From Mixophyes australis (lineage: Eukaryota; Chordata; Amphibia; Anura; Limnodynastidae): a DNA stretch of 64,000 bases. The stretch spans positions 279,330,960 to 279,394,959 of the forward strand of contig JAVHZZ010000002.1 in the NCBI GenBank assembly GCA_036250195.1, written 5' to 3'. The notes under the pieces are model-generated. The model was not told the DNA's origin and did no database searches. It was given only the letters and a program-made list of their open reading frames with translations. Below, in pieces: positions 34,645-46,666 of the stretch. Made by a program: the position numbers and the translations under genes. Each line of letters opens with the position of its first letter. Position 1 is the stretch's first letter.

Positions 34645-37600
34645 GTACCCCCCCCTTGAGGAGGGGTCGAGGGACCCCGACATCCAGGTTTTCTTGGGAA
34701 CCTCCTGAAGAATTCCTTCAATTGTTTAGGGGCATGGAGTTGTCTTCGCGGAACCCAAGATCGCTCTTCTACACCGCGGTTCCTCCACTGCACCAGGAAG
34801 TGCACCTGTCCTTGCACTTTTTTGGAATCTAAAATCCTTTGAACCACATATCTTAGTGGCTTACTCGAACTTCCCCCAGGCACAGTTGAGGATTGACTAG
34901 GATACAATACCGGCTTCAACAATGAACAATGAAATGTGTTCGGAATTTTTAGTGAACTAGAAATCTTCAATCTAAAAGCTACCGGATTGATCTGTTTGGT
35001 AATCATGAAAGGCCCAATAAATTTAGGTCCTAGTTTTTTACAAGGCTGTCTGAGCCTAAGATTTCTAGTTGATAGCCATACTTTCTGGCCCACTTTGAAT
35101 GGGCAGGTGGTACGGTGGCGATCCGAAATTTTTTTGGCCGATAATGAGGATTTTTTCAAGGAGGACTGAACTTTCCCCCAAATTACTTTCAGATCAGCAG
35201 CTGTGGAATGAATCTCCGGAATACCAGCAGATTTGAGAGAGTACAGAGAATTAGACCTGGGATGGAAACCGAAGTTACAGTAGAACGGAGAAGTTTGAGT
35301 AGATGAGTGAGATGAGTTATTGTAGGCAAACTCTGCCCAAGGCAGCAAAGATGACCAGTTGTCATGGAATTCTGAGGAATAACATCGGAGGAACTGTTCA
35401 AGTGCTTGGTTAACCCTTTCAGTTTGCCCGTTAGACTGAGGGTGGTATGCAGATGACAGACTGATCCGGATTCCGAGTAGGGTGCAGAAGGATTTCCAGA
35501 ATTGTGCTATGAATTGTGAACCACGATCAGAAACAATATCGGAAGGAAGTCCATGGAGCCGGAAAACATGTTGTATGAAGAGAATGGCCAGATCTCGAGC
35601 TGTAGGAAGCCTGGTTAATGGGATGAAGTGTGCCATTTTACTGAAGCGGTCCACCACAACCCAAATAGTATTATGTCCTGCAGAAGGTGGCAAATCAACA
35701 ATAAAATCCATGGACAAATGTGTCCAAGGTTTTGCAGGAATGGGCAATGGAAGCAATTGACCCACCGGGCGAGTCCTGGGGACTTTGTTCCTGGCACAAA
35801 TTTCACACGAGAAGACATGACTCTTGACGTCAGCGGACAAGGATGGCCACCAGACCGTACGGGAAAGGATCTCCAGCGTCTTATAAACTCCAGGGTGTCC
35901 AGCAGACCTATTATTATGCGCCTCTGCAAGAACCGCCTTCCTTAGATGGACTGGAACAAAAAGACGTTGTTCCGGAGTAGTATCAGGGGCTAATTTCTGG
36001 AATCTCTGAAGCGTGATACTCAGATCTTGGGTTAGTCCAACATGGATTATGGAAGGAGGAATAATAGGCTCTGGGTTCGAAACTGGAACATGGTGTGCCA
36101 AGAAACTTCTGGACAGAGCATCTGCCCGGACATTTTTGGAACCCGGTCGATAGGTGATCAGGAAATTGAACCGAGTAAAGAATAACGACCAACGGGCCTG
36201 TCTGGGATTTAGACGTTTGGCCGATTGTATATATTGCAAGTTCTTGTGGTCGGTAATGACAGAGATCTGATGTGGAGCACCCTCCAGCCAATGTCGCCAC
36301 TCCTCGAAGGCCCATTTGATTGCCAACAGTTCCCTATTCCCGACATCATAGTTGGCTTCTGCTGAAGAGAACTGGCGGGAGAAATAGGCACACGGGTGTA
36401 GACGAGTAGTATGAGGGTCCTTCTGTGATAGTATAGCCCCAGCACCGACGTCAGAGGCGTCGACCTCAAGAACAAATGCTTTAGCTGGATCCGGGTGTCT
36501 AAGGACCTGAGCGGAGACAAAGGCTTTTTTCAGGCTTTCGAATGAGGCTACTGCTTGAGGCGACCAATTAGTTGGATCCATTCCTTTACGGGTTAGGGCG
36601 ACAATGGGAGCCACGATGTCCGCAAAACCTGGAATGAACCTTCTATAATAATTGGAGAAGCCCAGAAACCTCTGCACCGCCTTAAGGTTGTTTGGTTGCA
36701 CCCAATCTAGAATAGCCTGAACCTTAGTTGGATCCATGGAGAATCCCTCAGAAGAGATTATGTAACCTAAAAAGGATACTTTCTGCACCTCGAACTCACA
36801 CTTTTCTAGTTTGGCGTAAAGGTGGTTCTCTCGCAGTCTTCGTAGAACTTGTTTAACGTGATTCTGATGTACAGACAGAGATCTGGAATAGATGAGGATA
36901 TCATCTAAATAGACGACCACGAAACTACCAAGAAAGTCCCGAAGAACCTCATTGATTAAGTCCTGGAATACTGCAGGTGCATTGCTAAGACCGAACGGCA
37001 TAACCAAGTATTCATAATGGCCAGAGTGCGTATTGAATGCCGTCTTCCACTCGTCTCCCTTCTTGATACGGATGAGGTTATACGCTCCACGAAGATCGAT
37101 TTTTGAGAAGACAGTAGCACCTCTCAGCTGATCAAATAATACGGAGATGAGCGGAAGGGGATAGGTATTTTTGATTGTAATAAGATTCAATCCCCGGTAA
37201 TCAATACAAGGTCTTAGTCCTCCGTCCTTTTTGGATACAAAGAAGCATCCTGCTCCTACGGGAGATTTAGATGGCCTGATGAAGCCCTTCTCCAGATTTT
37301 CTTCAATGTATTCCTGCATGGACTTGGTCTCCGGACCAGAGAGAGAGTACAGGCGACCCTTAGGCAACTTGGAACCAGGAATAAGCTCGATGGCACAGTC
37401 AAAGTCACGGTGAGGTGGTAAGGTGTCAGCAGCTTTCTTGGAGAACACATCCCAGAACTCATGATATTGTGAGGGAAGCTGCTCCGGAATAGACTGAATC
37501 ACCCGCAGGGGCAGTGACAAGCAGGACTGTGTACAGTAAGAGCTCCACTGGACAATTTCTCCTTTTACCCAGTCCATGACGGGGTTATGACGGGAAAGCC

Positions 37601-37895
37601 ATGGGTGGCCCAAGATCAAGGGAACTGATGAGCAATCGATAAGAAGGAAGGTTATTGACTCTGAATGGAGAGCTCCGATTTTTAATTGTAGTGGCGAGGT
37701 CTCCCAGGAAATCTTGCCACCAGGCAACGGACCTCCATCTAATCCACAGACAGTAATAGCGGACTTGAGTTTTACCATCGGAATTTTAGCAGCGCGGGCG
37801 AACCCGATGTCCAGGAAGTTGCCTGCAGCTCCACTGTCAATGAAGGCGGACAGGTCCATTGAACGAGCACTAAACATGAGCTGTGCAGGGATCAA
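34497..37895 (-). CDS. pol: Chromovirus Pol polyprotein (protease, RT, RNase H, integrase, chromodomain)
   Basis: An open frame of 1,132 codons counted from a TTG (37895); the true Pol is probably made as a Gag-Pol fusion because the frame extends upstream past the gag stop. Domains in order: aspartic protease with DSGA at residues 20-23; reverse transcriptase ~190-400 with YLDD at 329-332; RNase H from ~470 with Asp479; integrase zinc finger with His660, His667, Cys697, Cys700; catalytic core with Asp730, Asp790, Glu826; GPF module ~961-963; chromodomain ~1015-1065 (YVVQRILDSKKVQGQV, then LVQWRN, SWVP). All expected catalytic residues are visible. The last ~49 residues are read from the 3' LTR. 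It makes cDNA from the element RNA and inserts it; the chromodomain likely biases the target chromatin. Antisense to the host L2. Confidence 0.95.
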   Translation of the reverse strand: MIPAQLMFSARSMDLSAFIDSGAAGNFLDIGFARAAKIPMVKLKSAITVCGLDGGPLPGGKISWETSPLQLKIGALHSESITFLLIDCSSVPLILGHPWLSRHNPVMDWVKGEIVQWSSYCTQSCLSLPLRVIQSIPEQLPSQYHEFWDVFSKKAADTLPPHRDFDCAIELIPGSKLPKGRLYSLSGPETKSMQEYIEENLEKGFIRPSKSPVGAGCFFVSKKDGGLRPCIDYRGLNLITIKNTYPLPLISVLFDQLRGATVFSKIDLRGAYNLIRIKKGDEWKTAFNTHSGHYEYLVMPFGLSNAPAVFQDLINEVLRDFLGSFVVVYLDDILIYSRSLSVHQNHVKQVLRRLRENHLYAKLEKCEFEVQKVSFLGYIISSEGFSMDPTKVQAILDWVQPNNLKAVQRFLGFSNYYRRFIPGFADIVAPIVALTRKGMDPTNWSPQAVASFESLKKAFVSAQVLRHPDPAKAFVLEVDASDVGAGAILSQKDPHTTRLHPCAYFSRQFSSAEANYDVGNRELLAIKWAFEEWRHWLEGAPHQISVITDHKNLQYIQSAKRLNPRQARWSLFFTRFNFLITYRPGSKNVRADALSRSFLAHHVPVSNPEPIIPPSIIHVGLTQDLSITLQRFQKLAPDTTPEQRLFVPVHLRKAVLAEAHNNRSAGHPGVYKTLEILSRTVWWPSLSADVKSHVFSCEICARNKVPRTRPVGQLLPLPIPAKPWTHLSMDFIVDLPPSAGHNTIWVVVDRFSKMAHFIPLTRLPTARDLAILFIQHVFRLHGLPSDIVSDRGSQFIAQFWKSFCTLLGIRISLSSAYHPQSNGQTERVNQALEQFLRCYSSEFHDNWSSLLPWAEFAYNNSSHSSTQTSPFYCNFGFHPRSNSLYSLKSAGIPEIHSTAADLKVIWGKVQSSLKKSSLSAKKISDRHRTTCPFKVGQKVWLSTRNLRLRQPCKKLGPKFIGPFMITKQINPVAFRLKISSSLKIPNTFHCSLLKPVLYPSQSSTVPGGSSSKPLRYVVQRILDSKKVQGQVHFLVQWRNRGVEERSWVPRRQLHAPKQLKEFFRRFPRKPGCRGPSTPPQGGGTVTSRGGAQPPRLTHLRPGRRYGDRDVTSGPDPAVAGATGRRFSAASRQ
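34645..34657 (-). other. Chromovirus polypurine tract
   Basis: Minus strand AAGGGGGGGTAC directly before the 3' LTR; same tract as before the 2228 LTR. Confidence 0.85.
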
Positions 37896-37951
37896 TACGG
37901 CGTTTTTCGGGGAGACAATCTGCAGACCTAGGTGAACTTTCCCCTCGTTCC

Positions 37952-38806
37952 CTAGGCATGCTCTTTTCCCAGCTTATTCGGGCAGGAACGGGAGAAGTGG
38001 CCTTTTGTGCCGCAATAGAGACATAGGCCCTGTGATCTCCTCTTGTCTCTTTCCTCAGGGGAGAGACGATACGCCCCCAATTGCATGGGTTCCTCACCAT
38101 CCGTGGGAACAGGAATGAAGCCGGATAGAGGTGATGATGTCTCCTTTTCGATTTTCCGCTCTTTAAATCTCCTGTCGATTTTAATGGAGAGGTGCATCAG
38201 ATCCTCCAGAGAGGTAGGAGATGGGTACTGCACCAAAGAGTCTTTGACCTGTTCCGACAGGCCAAGACGGAACTGACTCCGCAAGGCAGGATCATTCCAT
38301 CCACTATCAGGTGACCATCTACGGAATTCAGCGCAGTATTCCTCTGCCGAGCGCCGGCCTTGTTTCAAGGCCCGTAGATGAGTTTCAGCGGAGGCAGTAC
38401 GGTCCGGGTCGTCATATAGTAGACCTAACGCCTCGAAGAAAGCGTCTACTGACTGCATGGCAGGACTGGTCTGCGGCAAGGAAAACGCCCAGGACTGGGG
38501 GTCACCCTGTAGAAGGGAAATGATAATCCCGACTCTTTGCTGCTCTGACCCGGAGGAGCGGGGTCTCAATCGGAAATAGAGCTTGCAGCTCTCCCTGAAA
38601 TTCCGAAACAGGGACCTATTTCCAGAGAAGCGATCCGGCAAGTTCATCTTAGGTTCACAGACGGAACTTGGAGTGGGTTGTGACACTTTTGCGGCTTCTT
38701 CTTGAACAGACAGACGCTCAGCCAATCCCTGGATCATCTGATATAAGGACTCAACATGGGCTGCTAGGGCTTGTGCCGGAGACGGTGGGGATCCACTTGC
38801 ATCCAT
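37952..38806 (-). CDS. gag: Chromovirus Gag protein
   Basis: 284 residues from an ATG 34 nt inside the 5' LTR boundary. An N-terminal helical segment (residues ~10-40) precedes a sushi-type gypsy capsid: MNLPDRFSGNRSLFRNF, later FFEALGLLYDDPDR and EEYCAEFRRW. A C-terminal zinc knuckle CLYCGTKGHFSRSC (C-X2-C-X4-H-X4-C) ends ~10 residues before the stop. It forms the capsid-like particle and binds element RNA. Length and layout match the sushi/Mart-related gypsy gag group. It overlaps pol in the -1 frame through the slippery site. The start is chosen because it is the first ATG after the LTR and no upstream in-frame ATG exists in the leader. Confidence 0.92.
   Translation of the reverse strand: MDASGSPPSPAQALAAHVESLYQMIQGLAERLSVQEEAAKVSQPTPSSVCEPKMNLPDRFSGNRSLFRNFRESCKLYFRLRPRSSGSEQQRVGIIISLLQGDPQSWAFSLPQTSPAMQSVDAFFEALGLLYDDPDRTASAETHLRALKQGRRSAEEYCAEFRRWSPDSGWNDPALRSQFRLGLSEQVKDSLVQYPSPTSLEDLMHLSIKIDRRFKERKIEKETSSPLSGFIPVPTDGEEPMQLGAYRLSPEERDKRRSQGLCLYCGTKGHFSRSCPNKLGKEHA
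37964..37970 (-). promoter_or_regulatory. -1 ribosomal frameshift slippery heptamer (gag to pol)
   Basis: Minus strand reads G GGA AAA in the gag frame, a canonical X XXY YYZ heptamer, 9 nt before the gag stop TAG (37954-37952). Pol lies in the -1 frame and is open from before this point. A slip here would join Gag to Pol with no gap. No downstream pseudoknot was modelled. Confidence 0.8.
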
Positions 38807-38840
38807 TCCAACCTCGTCTCCGTGAGTGGGCCGGTTATAA

Positions 38841-39530
38841 TGTTAGGAACCCCTCCAGCCGGCACAACACAACCCGGAATCTACTCTGCCAGTCAGGTGT
38901 TCACTGGAGCCCCTGATGGTGGGGACAGACTGGGCCGCAGACTGACAGAGGGTCGTGAAGTGCGTACCAGCTGGGGAGAACCCAGGCAAGAGGAGTCAGG
39001 TCCACGCAGAGGTCAAGGGCCGGCAGCAGACAAGAGTATTGATGAACAAGCTGAGGTCAGGGGTCACAGGCAAATAGCAGAACGGGTAAACAGGCCAGAG
39101 ATCAGGGTCACAGGAAACACGAGCAAGGTCCAAATCAAAGCCAAGGGTCATACACGGGGAGTCAAATAGCGATATCAGGATACAGGACAGGAACTAGCAG
39201 GTTAGCAGACTGGAACACAGGAGCTATAACCGGCAATGAGGCAGCAGACCTCATTGCCTTAAATACCAGTGGCCACCAATCAGAGCCTAGCTCTGATTTA
39301 GACACAGCCCCCAGCATAATTAATAGGCTGCATTAATTAGCCCACAGGCTAGAACATGGTGAGCGCTGCGCCCGGCTTCCTCTCATTGCCGGGACGCAGC
39401 GCTGAAGCGTCTTCCCGTTGCCCCGGCAACGGCCGGGTCAGGGCCGGAAGTGACGTCCCGGTCGCCATAGCGACGGCCGGGACGCAGGTGAGTGAGTCGC
39501 GGCGGCTGGGCACCGCCGCGGCTCGTAACA
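38841..39530 (-). repeat. 5' LTR of chromovirus (690 bp)
   Basis: Ends TGTTACGAGCC and GGTTCCTAACA on the minus strand. Includes GC-rich tandem themes (CCGGGACG, GGCGACCGGGACG) in its first ~120 bp. Compared by eye, identical to the 3' LTR. Confidence 0.95.
39258..39268 (-). promoter_or_regulatory. TATA-like box in chromovirus 5' LTR
   Basis: Minus strand GGTATTTAAGG, in the middle of the LTR, also at the equivalent place in the 2228-2934 LTR (GCAGTATTTAAGG). Conservation between diverged LTRs supports a promoter role; transcription start not determined. Confidence 0.55.
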
Positions 39531-39535
39531 GTTTC

Positions 39536-41730
<2,195 letters not shown>

Positions 41731-42033
41731 TTACCCTATTACAACCCTCTACACAGCTAACACAAGACAGCAACCCTCTGACCAACATTGCCACACACAC
41801 AGCCCACTCAATACTTTTACCTTTGCATTCTAGCTGGTCCATTGTGCAATATGATGTAGCACATGCCCTTGTGTTTCAAACTCCCATTGTCCTATAGATT
41901 GTAAGCTTGTGAGCAGGGTTTTCTTACCTCTCTGTCTGTATGTATTACCCAGTATTGTCCTATTAATGTTTGTTCCCAATTGTAAAGCGCTACGGAATTT
42001 GCTGGCGCTATATAAATAAATGTTGATGATGAT
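41731..42033 (+). mobile_element. L2 3' untranslated region and tail
   Basis: Contains GTAAGCTTGTGAGCAGGG, then TGTAAAGCGCTACGGAATTT, GGCGCTATATAAATAAATG, ending in TGATGATGATGAT. This stem-forming end plus a short GAT repeat is the standard L2 3' terminus recognised by its RT; the copies at 8343, 24062 and 53395 are the same end. Confidence 0.88.
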
Positions 42034-42039
42034 GATTGT

Positions 42040-43900
42040 GTTGTACGCCCAAAGAAACTTAAACAAGTTACAAATTACTTCCAATGAAGTAAATCGATGA
42101 CCATACAGAATAGAGTCTGCAACTACATAAAAAACATTGACCCTATAGTGCTTTTCGGCATCGGATTGAGTAGGTAAGTGTCAACTGGTGGAGAACACTG
42201 TTGGAATCTCAATGTTTTTTTCTATAATTTTGTAGCCTATGACAATCTCATCCCATTTATTGTGCATCTGTTCAATGTCTTATATTAGAGATATTAGATG
42301 TTGTCCAGCTCAACGTCTAATGTAGCATTGTGTGCTTCAATAAGGAGGATATTTTGGCCGATCATTGTAAATAGCTTTATCCTGAAAGATGACATTAGAA
42401 CAAATTCCTATTTCGACAAGTGTTCCTTAATTGACAGAATTTCTGATTGAGTTTGTGCAGTGAGATTGAGAATTTCAATATTTGATAAAGCCGTTCCCAA
42501 AGAATGCAAATTATGTGAACTGGTCTAACAGAATCAATGTGTGCAGACCATTTAGTTGTGGATATATGTGGATAGGTGAAGCAAGGAGATGCATAGTGTG
42601 TAGTTTCCACAGCTGGAGAAAATACATTATGTGTGCAGACCATTTAGTTGTGGATATATTATGAAGTGAAGCAGGGAGATGCTCTTTCAGAAATTCCCAC
42701 CTTTGTGGAGAGGAATTGAGGATATTGTACATTTGTTGCACAGTTCCAAATTAAGTTATTGCCTCCTTATAGAATTCAGAGCAGTCAACACCTACAAGGT
42801 TTAGTGTGTAGTTTCCACAGCTGGAGAAAATACATTATGAGTTATGATTAAGCAAAATTGCTTGTACTAAATTGTATTTCCCAGCTATGTTAGATCCACT
42901 GTTGTAGGCTTGGCCAATACATGCTTGAAAATACAACTTTAGTTCTACCAAATTTCGATCAGCAATTTATTTTCCCTTTTTTTGTGAAATTATTAAACCT
43001 GACAAACTGTTCTTTAATTAAACATTTTGAGCATTCTACAATCTTTACATAATGAATCACCAGAGCGGTCTGTTCCTTGTGAGAACTATCAAGAATGGCA
43101 TCAACTAAGATAGCAAAGTATTTTGCAATTCTAACTTCATCAAGAATTGTTTCTTGTAAGAATGACCCACACAGCTTAATAAATTTGTTTTGTATGCAGT
43201 CGTACAATTTCTTCCAACCTCTACCCAAGGTCCATCCGGATTGAGTAGATAAAGCCAAAGCGTTTGCTGCATTTTTATTAAAAATGAAGCAAGGCGCACA
43301 GTGGAGAGATTATTTTGCTAGACCTCAACATAATCAGTCTCGTGCGCAAGGTTACTCTTAAGTAGATAATAAGGCAAAGCATGCTTACTAGTGTCTCGTG
43401 GAATGTTATTTGGTATTTCAAAACTAGGAATCTTAAGAAATTACTTCATTTGGGCAGCGTCACTTTTCTTGATAATATCAATGTTGATCGTGGTAAAACT
43501 TTCAGCAGAAATTAATTCTTGCTTTTCTGGTTCTCTGTGTTTTTGCAGTAGAATTTCTGGATTGTAAACTGGATGTTCTGCTGCTTGTCTCGGTGTTGGC
43601 GGACTCGGCAGTATCACTGTTAGCACATTTCCTTCTCAAAACAAATGTCTATATTCACATGTTGAACTTCAGCCTCAGGCATTGAATTTGGAATAAAATT
43701 GTATTTTTTTTGCAGTTGTGGTGGTTTAGCTGGTTTCACTTTCAACTGGGTTTGAACCTGAAGTTCCTGATCTTGAAGCACTTGTTGTTGGATCACTGCT
43801 GATTTAACAAATTATGTTATTGGCCTTAACTGTTTAGATTCGCCTTCCATTGACTGTTCCCATTGCCCCACTTTCAAATTTCCTGACCACATTGTATGGT
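42040..43900 (-). pseudogene. hAT transposase relic, ZMYM1-like (DUF4371) type
   Basis: Minus-strand pieces resemble the long transposase-derived ZMYM1/TTF-finger hAT proteins. The best part (43258-42959) has KFIKLCGSFLQETILDEVR, then KYFAILVDAILDSSHKEQ and TALVIHYVKIVE. Upstream (43626-43441) is the preceding LKIPSFEIPNN-type segment. Downstream a WSAHI block, repeated at ~42540 and ~42635 because of a local ~95-bp duplication, and a region ending near 42060 are very decayed. In-frame stops and shifts throughout. Catalytic aspartate context (LVDA-LDSS, normally VD-TPDSS) is altered. Confidence 0.7.
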
Positions 43901-44215
43901 TTCTCTTAATATTCTGAAACATCAATTGTATAAAAATTACTATTATTATTATTTGTTATCAAAATTACAATTATAAATTTCTGGAAATCGAATACACAAA
44001 TACATGGGGTGTTAAAGGCTTTATGTAACGCTTGATCCCTCCCCCACGGCTCTCACTGCCCCATTACACATCACACTGCTCCCCTCATTGCTCATACTGT
44101 TAACCTCACATCTCAAATTACTCCACTCATGCCCTTGACATTTTCTAGCACTCCAAATCATTTCTCCCACTACCTAATTTATCCCAGCATTTCCTTTGCA
44201 CCCCCCCCCTCTACA

Positions 44216-44217
<2 letters not shown>

Positions 44218-44252
<35 letters not shown>
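44218..44252. repeat. (CA)n microsatellite
   Basis: About 17 CA dinucleotides following a C-rich tract; it lies in a C-rich stretch (44030-44370) that resembles hAT-borne minisatellite debris. Confidence 0.9.
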
Positions 44253-44254
<2 letters not shown>

Positions 44255-44384
44255 TTACCCTAATTCTACCCCAGCAAAAACACTTACTTCAGAAAACAGT
44301 GAGTCTTCTGGCTGCAGCTCCTCCTCCTTCCAGTGAGTCTGACAGCTGCTGCTCAGTCCATACAGCCCTACCCCCATGCTCAGA

Positions 44385-45170
44385 CATCACTCTTATTCAC
44401 TTAACGAGGACCCAAGAGTTTGCTGCACTGTGAAATTGGATAACTACATTTTGGCAACCATGCTTGATTCTAGATTCAAGTCATATATAATGTGTTTCTT
44501 TCCAACTGACACAAATTTTCACAGATGCAAACAACTCCTTGTCACCAAGCTGTTGGCTCAAGTCTCCTGCTTCAGTTTCTCCTTCAGATGCTACTGCCTG
44601 AATAAACGTCCCTGTTCTAAGAGTCACAGTGATAATGAGTCAACACAGTACACCAATGTGAAAGGTTATTATGCCATTTGGTCATGCTTCAAAGAAATGC
44701 CTAAATATATTGACACCTCAACCATGTCTAAAACTGATACACCTTGTATTAGTAGAATGGTGGAGGATTACTTCAATGATAATGTACAAATTAGCATCTC
44801 AGACAATCCGTTTGAATTCCGAGAGGAAAAAAAGGCACTTTGAAGCCCCTTGTACAAATTAGCTATGGTGTACTTAAGCTGCCTAATTCCAGTGTGAGCT
44901 CAGAGTGTTTAGCATAGTCTGAATGATTGTGATTGATCGCCTATGAAGAGTACTTCCCAAAAATATAGAAAAACTGGTGTTTATCAAAATAAATTACAAA
45001 TTGTGTGAGCAATCCCATACTTGTCACCAATTCCAAACAAAATCTTTTACTCTAGATTGCAGTGGGGATGAACTAATATTGTGTGATGATGATCTTGACA
45101 TCAGTGATGATTATGATGATGATGATGAGAGTGATGAAATTGTCATTGTTGATGAAGATGATCACTGTTA
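44385..45170 (+). pseudogene. hAT transposase C-terminal relic (ZBED/Ac type)
   Basis: An open frame (44376-44840) with ILATMLDSRFKSYIMCFF, the block just before the C-terminal domain of Ac-like/ZBED transposases, and a later PFEFREEKKAL segment. Beyond a stop at 44841-44843, the family's dimerisation region is visible in shifted frames: PLYKLAMVYLSCLI, then PKNIEKLVFIKINYKL. This domain mediates dimerisation of transposase. The end is an Asp-rich (GAT)n-type tail (45100-45170). The N-terminal zinc finger and catalytic core are missing. Different type from the minus-strand relic at 42040-43900. Confidence 0.7.
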
Positions 45171-45339
45171 GTCAAATTCCCATTAGTAAACTGATAAAAT
45201 ACATATCTATTCTCAAGTTCAACAGTCGACAAACAAAATGGTCGTTTTTGTGGGGGCACAAACAAATCAAATGCTCACAAAAGTGGCAGTCCCTGTCGCT
45301 GAAGTGCTTGATTAGTTAAACTGTTCATGTCCTTTTTAA

Positions 45340-45660
45340 CATAAGGTTGTGTGGGCCCAAGAACAATTCTTTCTTACATTATTTTACATTATGGCCTTGG
45401 TCTATTATAAAATGACTACTGATGCAGCAGCTGTCCGTCTAATGAGTTGTGATTACTGCCTCTTCACTTTCCATGATGTATGCGGTCTAACATTAAAAAT
45501 ATTGTGTTCATGGTCTGTCTCTTACCATTTTTCTTCTGGGTGCAGCCCACCTTCATTTATTTACTTGTCTGTATGTCTACTGATGCCATTACCATCTAAT
45601 GACTTCCACACTTTCCATTATGCATGCTGTCTAACATTAAAAATATAATGTAGAATGTTC
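45340..45660 (+). repeat. hAT 3' region with diverged internal repeats
   Basis: Contains two diverged ~150-bp copies (sharing CTCTTCACTTTCCATGATGT / CTTCCACACTTTCCATTATG and GTCTAACATTAAAAATAT). A further copy of the block CTTTTGGGTGCATTCCAC lies at 48888, suggesting the hAT sequence resumes at ~48490 after an interruption. Confidence 0.55.
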
Positions 45661-45729
45661 AATTAGATTGATTTACTGTGAATGGAAGAGAAGACAATGA
45701 ACAGAAACAACCAGGTTTGACTTGATTCT

Positions 45730-46660
45730 ATGAATAGTTGCACCTATGCACTGGATTAAAAATTACAATATCAACCTTGTATAAGTCAATGCACAGAGAA
45801 AATATGGTGTGCCCCCTGCAGGCTGGGTTTGGGAAATACCACCCCATGATTCTGAGGTTTTCATTGGCAATCTGCCCCAAGAGATCTATGTAAACAAACT
45901 CATTACATTGTTTCAGTCTGTTGGCAAGCTGTACGAATCTAGAATAAATGATGACCTTCAGTGGCCTTAATCTTGGCATTGCCTACCTATGCTACCCCAC
46001 CAGCTGCCTTGCAGAGCTAGTGATCTCCCACTTTGGTGGCCATGAGATACATTGTGGCAACATGATAGTGGTATGCAGGAGCACTGAGAAGTGTGAGCTG
46101 GCATTGGACGGCCTCTGAGTATTTTGGATAAACCGCTAGTTTGGTTATGGTCTCCCTGTATGTCAACACTACATCAGATCTGAAAATTCTAGCAATAATC
46201 AAGTAGAGTTTGCACAGAGCATCCGCCATGGCCAAAAGATTCTTCTTTGAAGGAACACAGCTGCTGTATGGCTGTCCCTTCAGTGTGGACTGGCTGCAGC
46301 CCACGATGAAACTGTAGTGTGCATCCGCAGCTCCATTCATTCCTGCCTCAAATGTGAAGCAGTGAGACCAAGCAGGCTAAGTTTTCTCTGAGTGGCTTTC
46401 AGTGTCTTCAGCTCCACTGTGACCGAATGAGACTGGGTCAGCCAGATTACCAAATCAAGTTCCTGAACCTGGGTTCTAGTTGGTGGCTAAGATTTTGTTA
46501 TGAGGTGGTAATACCAAAGCACTGTGTTCCATTGGCTATTACTGGCTACTTTGGGGAAACCACATACCCACTGACTAGTATGACTAAGCCAAGGAGATGG
46601 TGGCTTTGCAGCTTTTGACGGATTTGGGGTACATTGTTGATTAGTTTGCTCTTATGATTA
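45730..46660 (-). pseudogene. Unidentified coding-like sequence (minus strand)
   Basis: Two minus-strand open frames, 46340-46017 (107 codons) and 45979-45728 (83 codons), look more protein-like than their surroundings in composition and hydrophobic pattern (for example ALCKLYLIIARIFRSD and QLTLLSAPAYHYHVATMYLM). Another frame, 48365-48220, continues the theme on the far side of the solo LTR. I could not assign a family. It may be a processed pseudogene or an unknown transposon protein. Stops and shifts separate the pieces. Confidence 0.3.
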
Positions 46661-46666
46661 AGAACC

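Larger units (their letters stand above)
33955..39530 (-). mobile_element. Apparently intact Ty3/gypsy chromovirus
   Basis: A 5,576-bp element on the minus strand with two 690-bp LTRs that look identical by eye along their whole length. It lies inside the L2 element, flanked by the duplicated target GTTTC (33950-33954 and 39531-39535). Internal order on the minus strand is 5' LTR, gag (38806-37952), a -1 frameshift site, pol (to 34497), polypurine tract, 3' LTR. No premature stop was found. Identical LTRs imply recent insertion. A primer site beginning with the usual TGG was not found after the 5' LTR (the sequence reads TTATAACCGGCCCACTC). Confidence 0.95.

Noticed and set aside
44030..44370. 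C-rich region as a possible CpG island or promoter
   Set aside because: It is CpG-poor, rich in CCCC and CA runs, and resembles hAT minisatellite debris; no gene follows.
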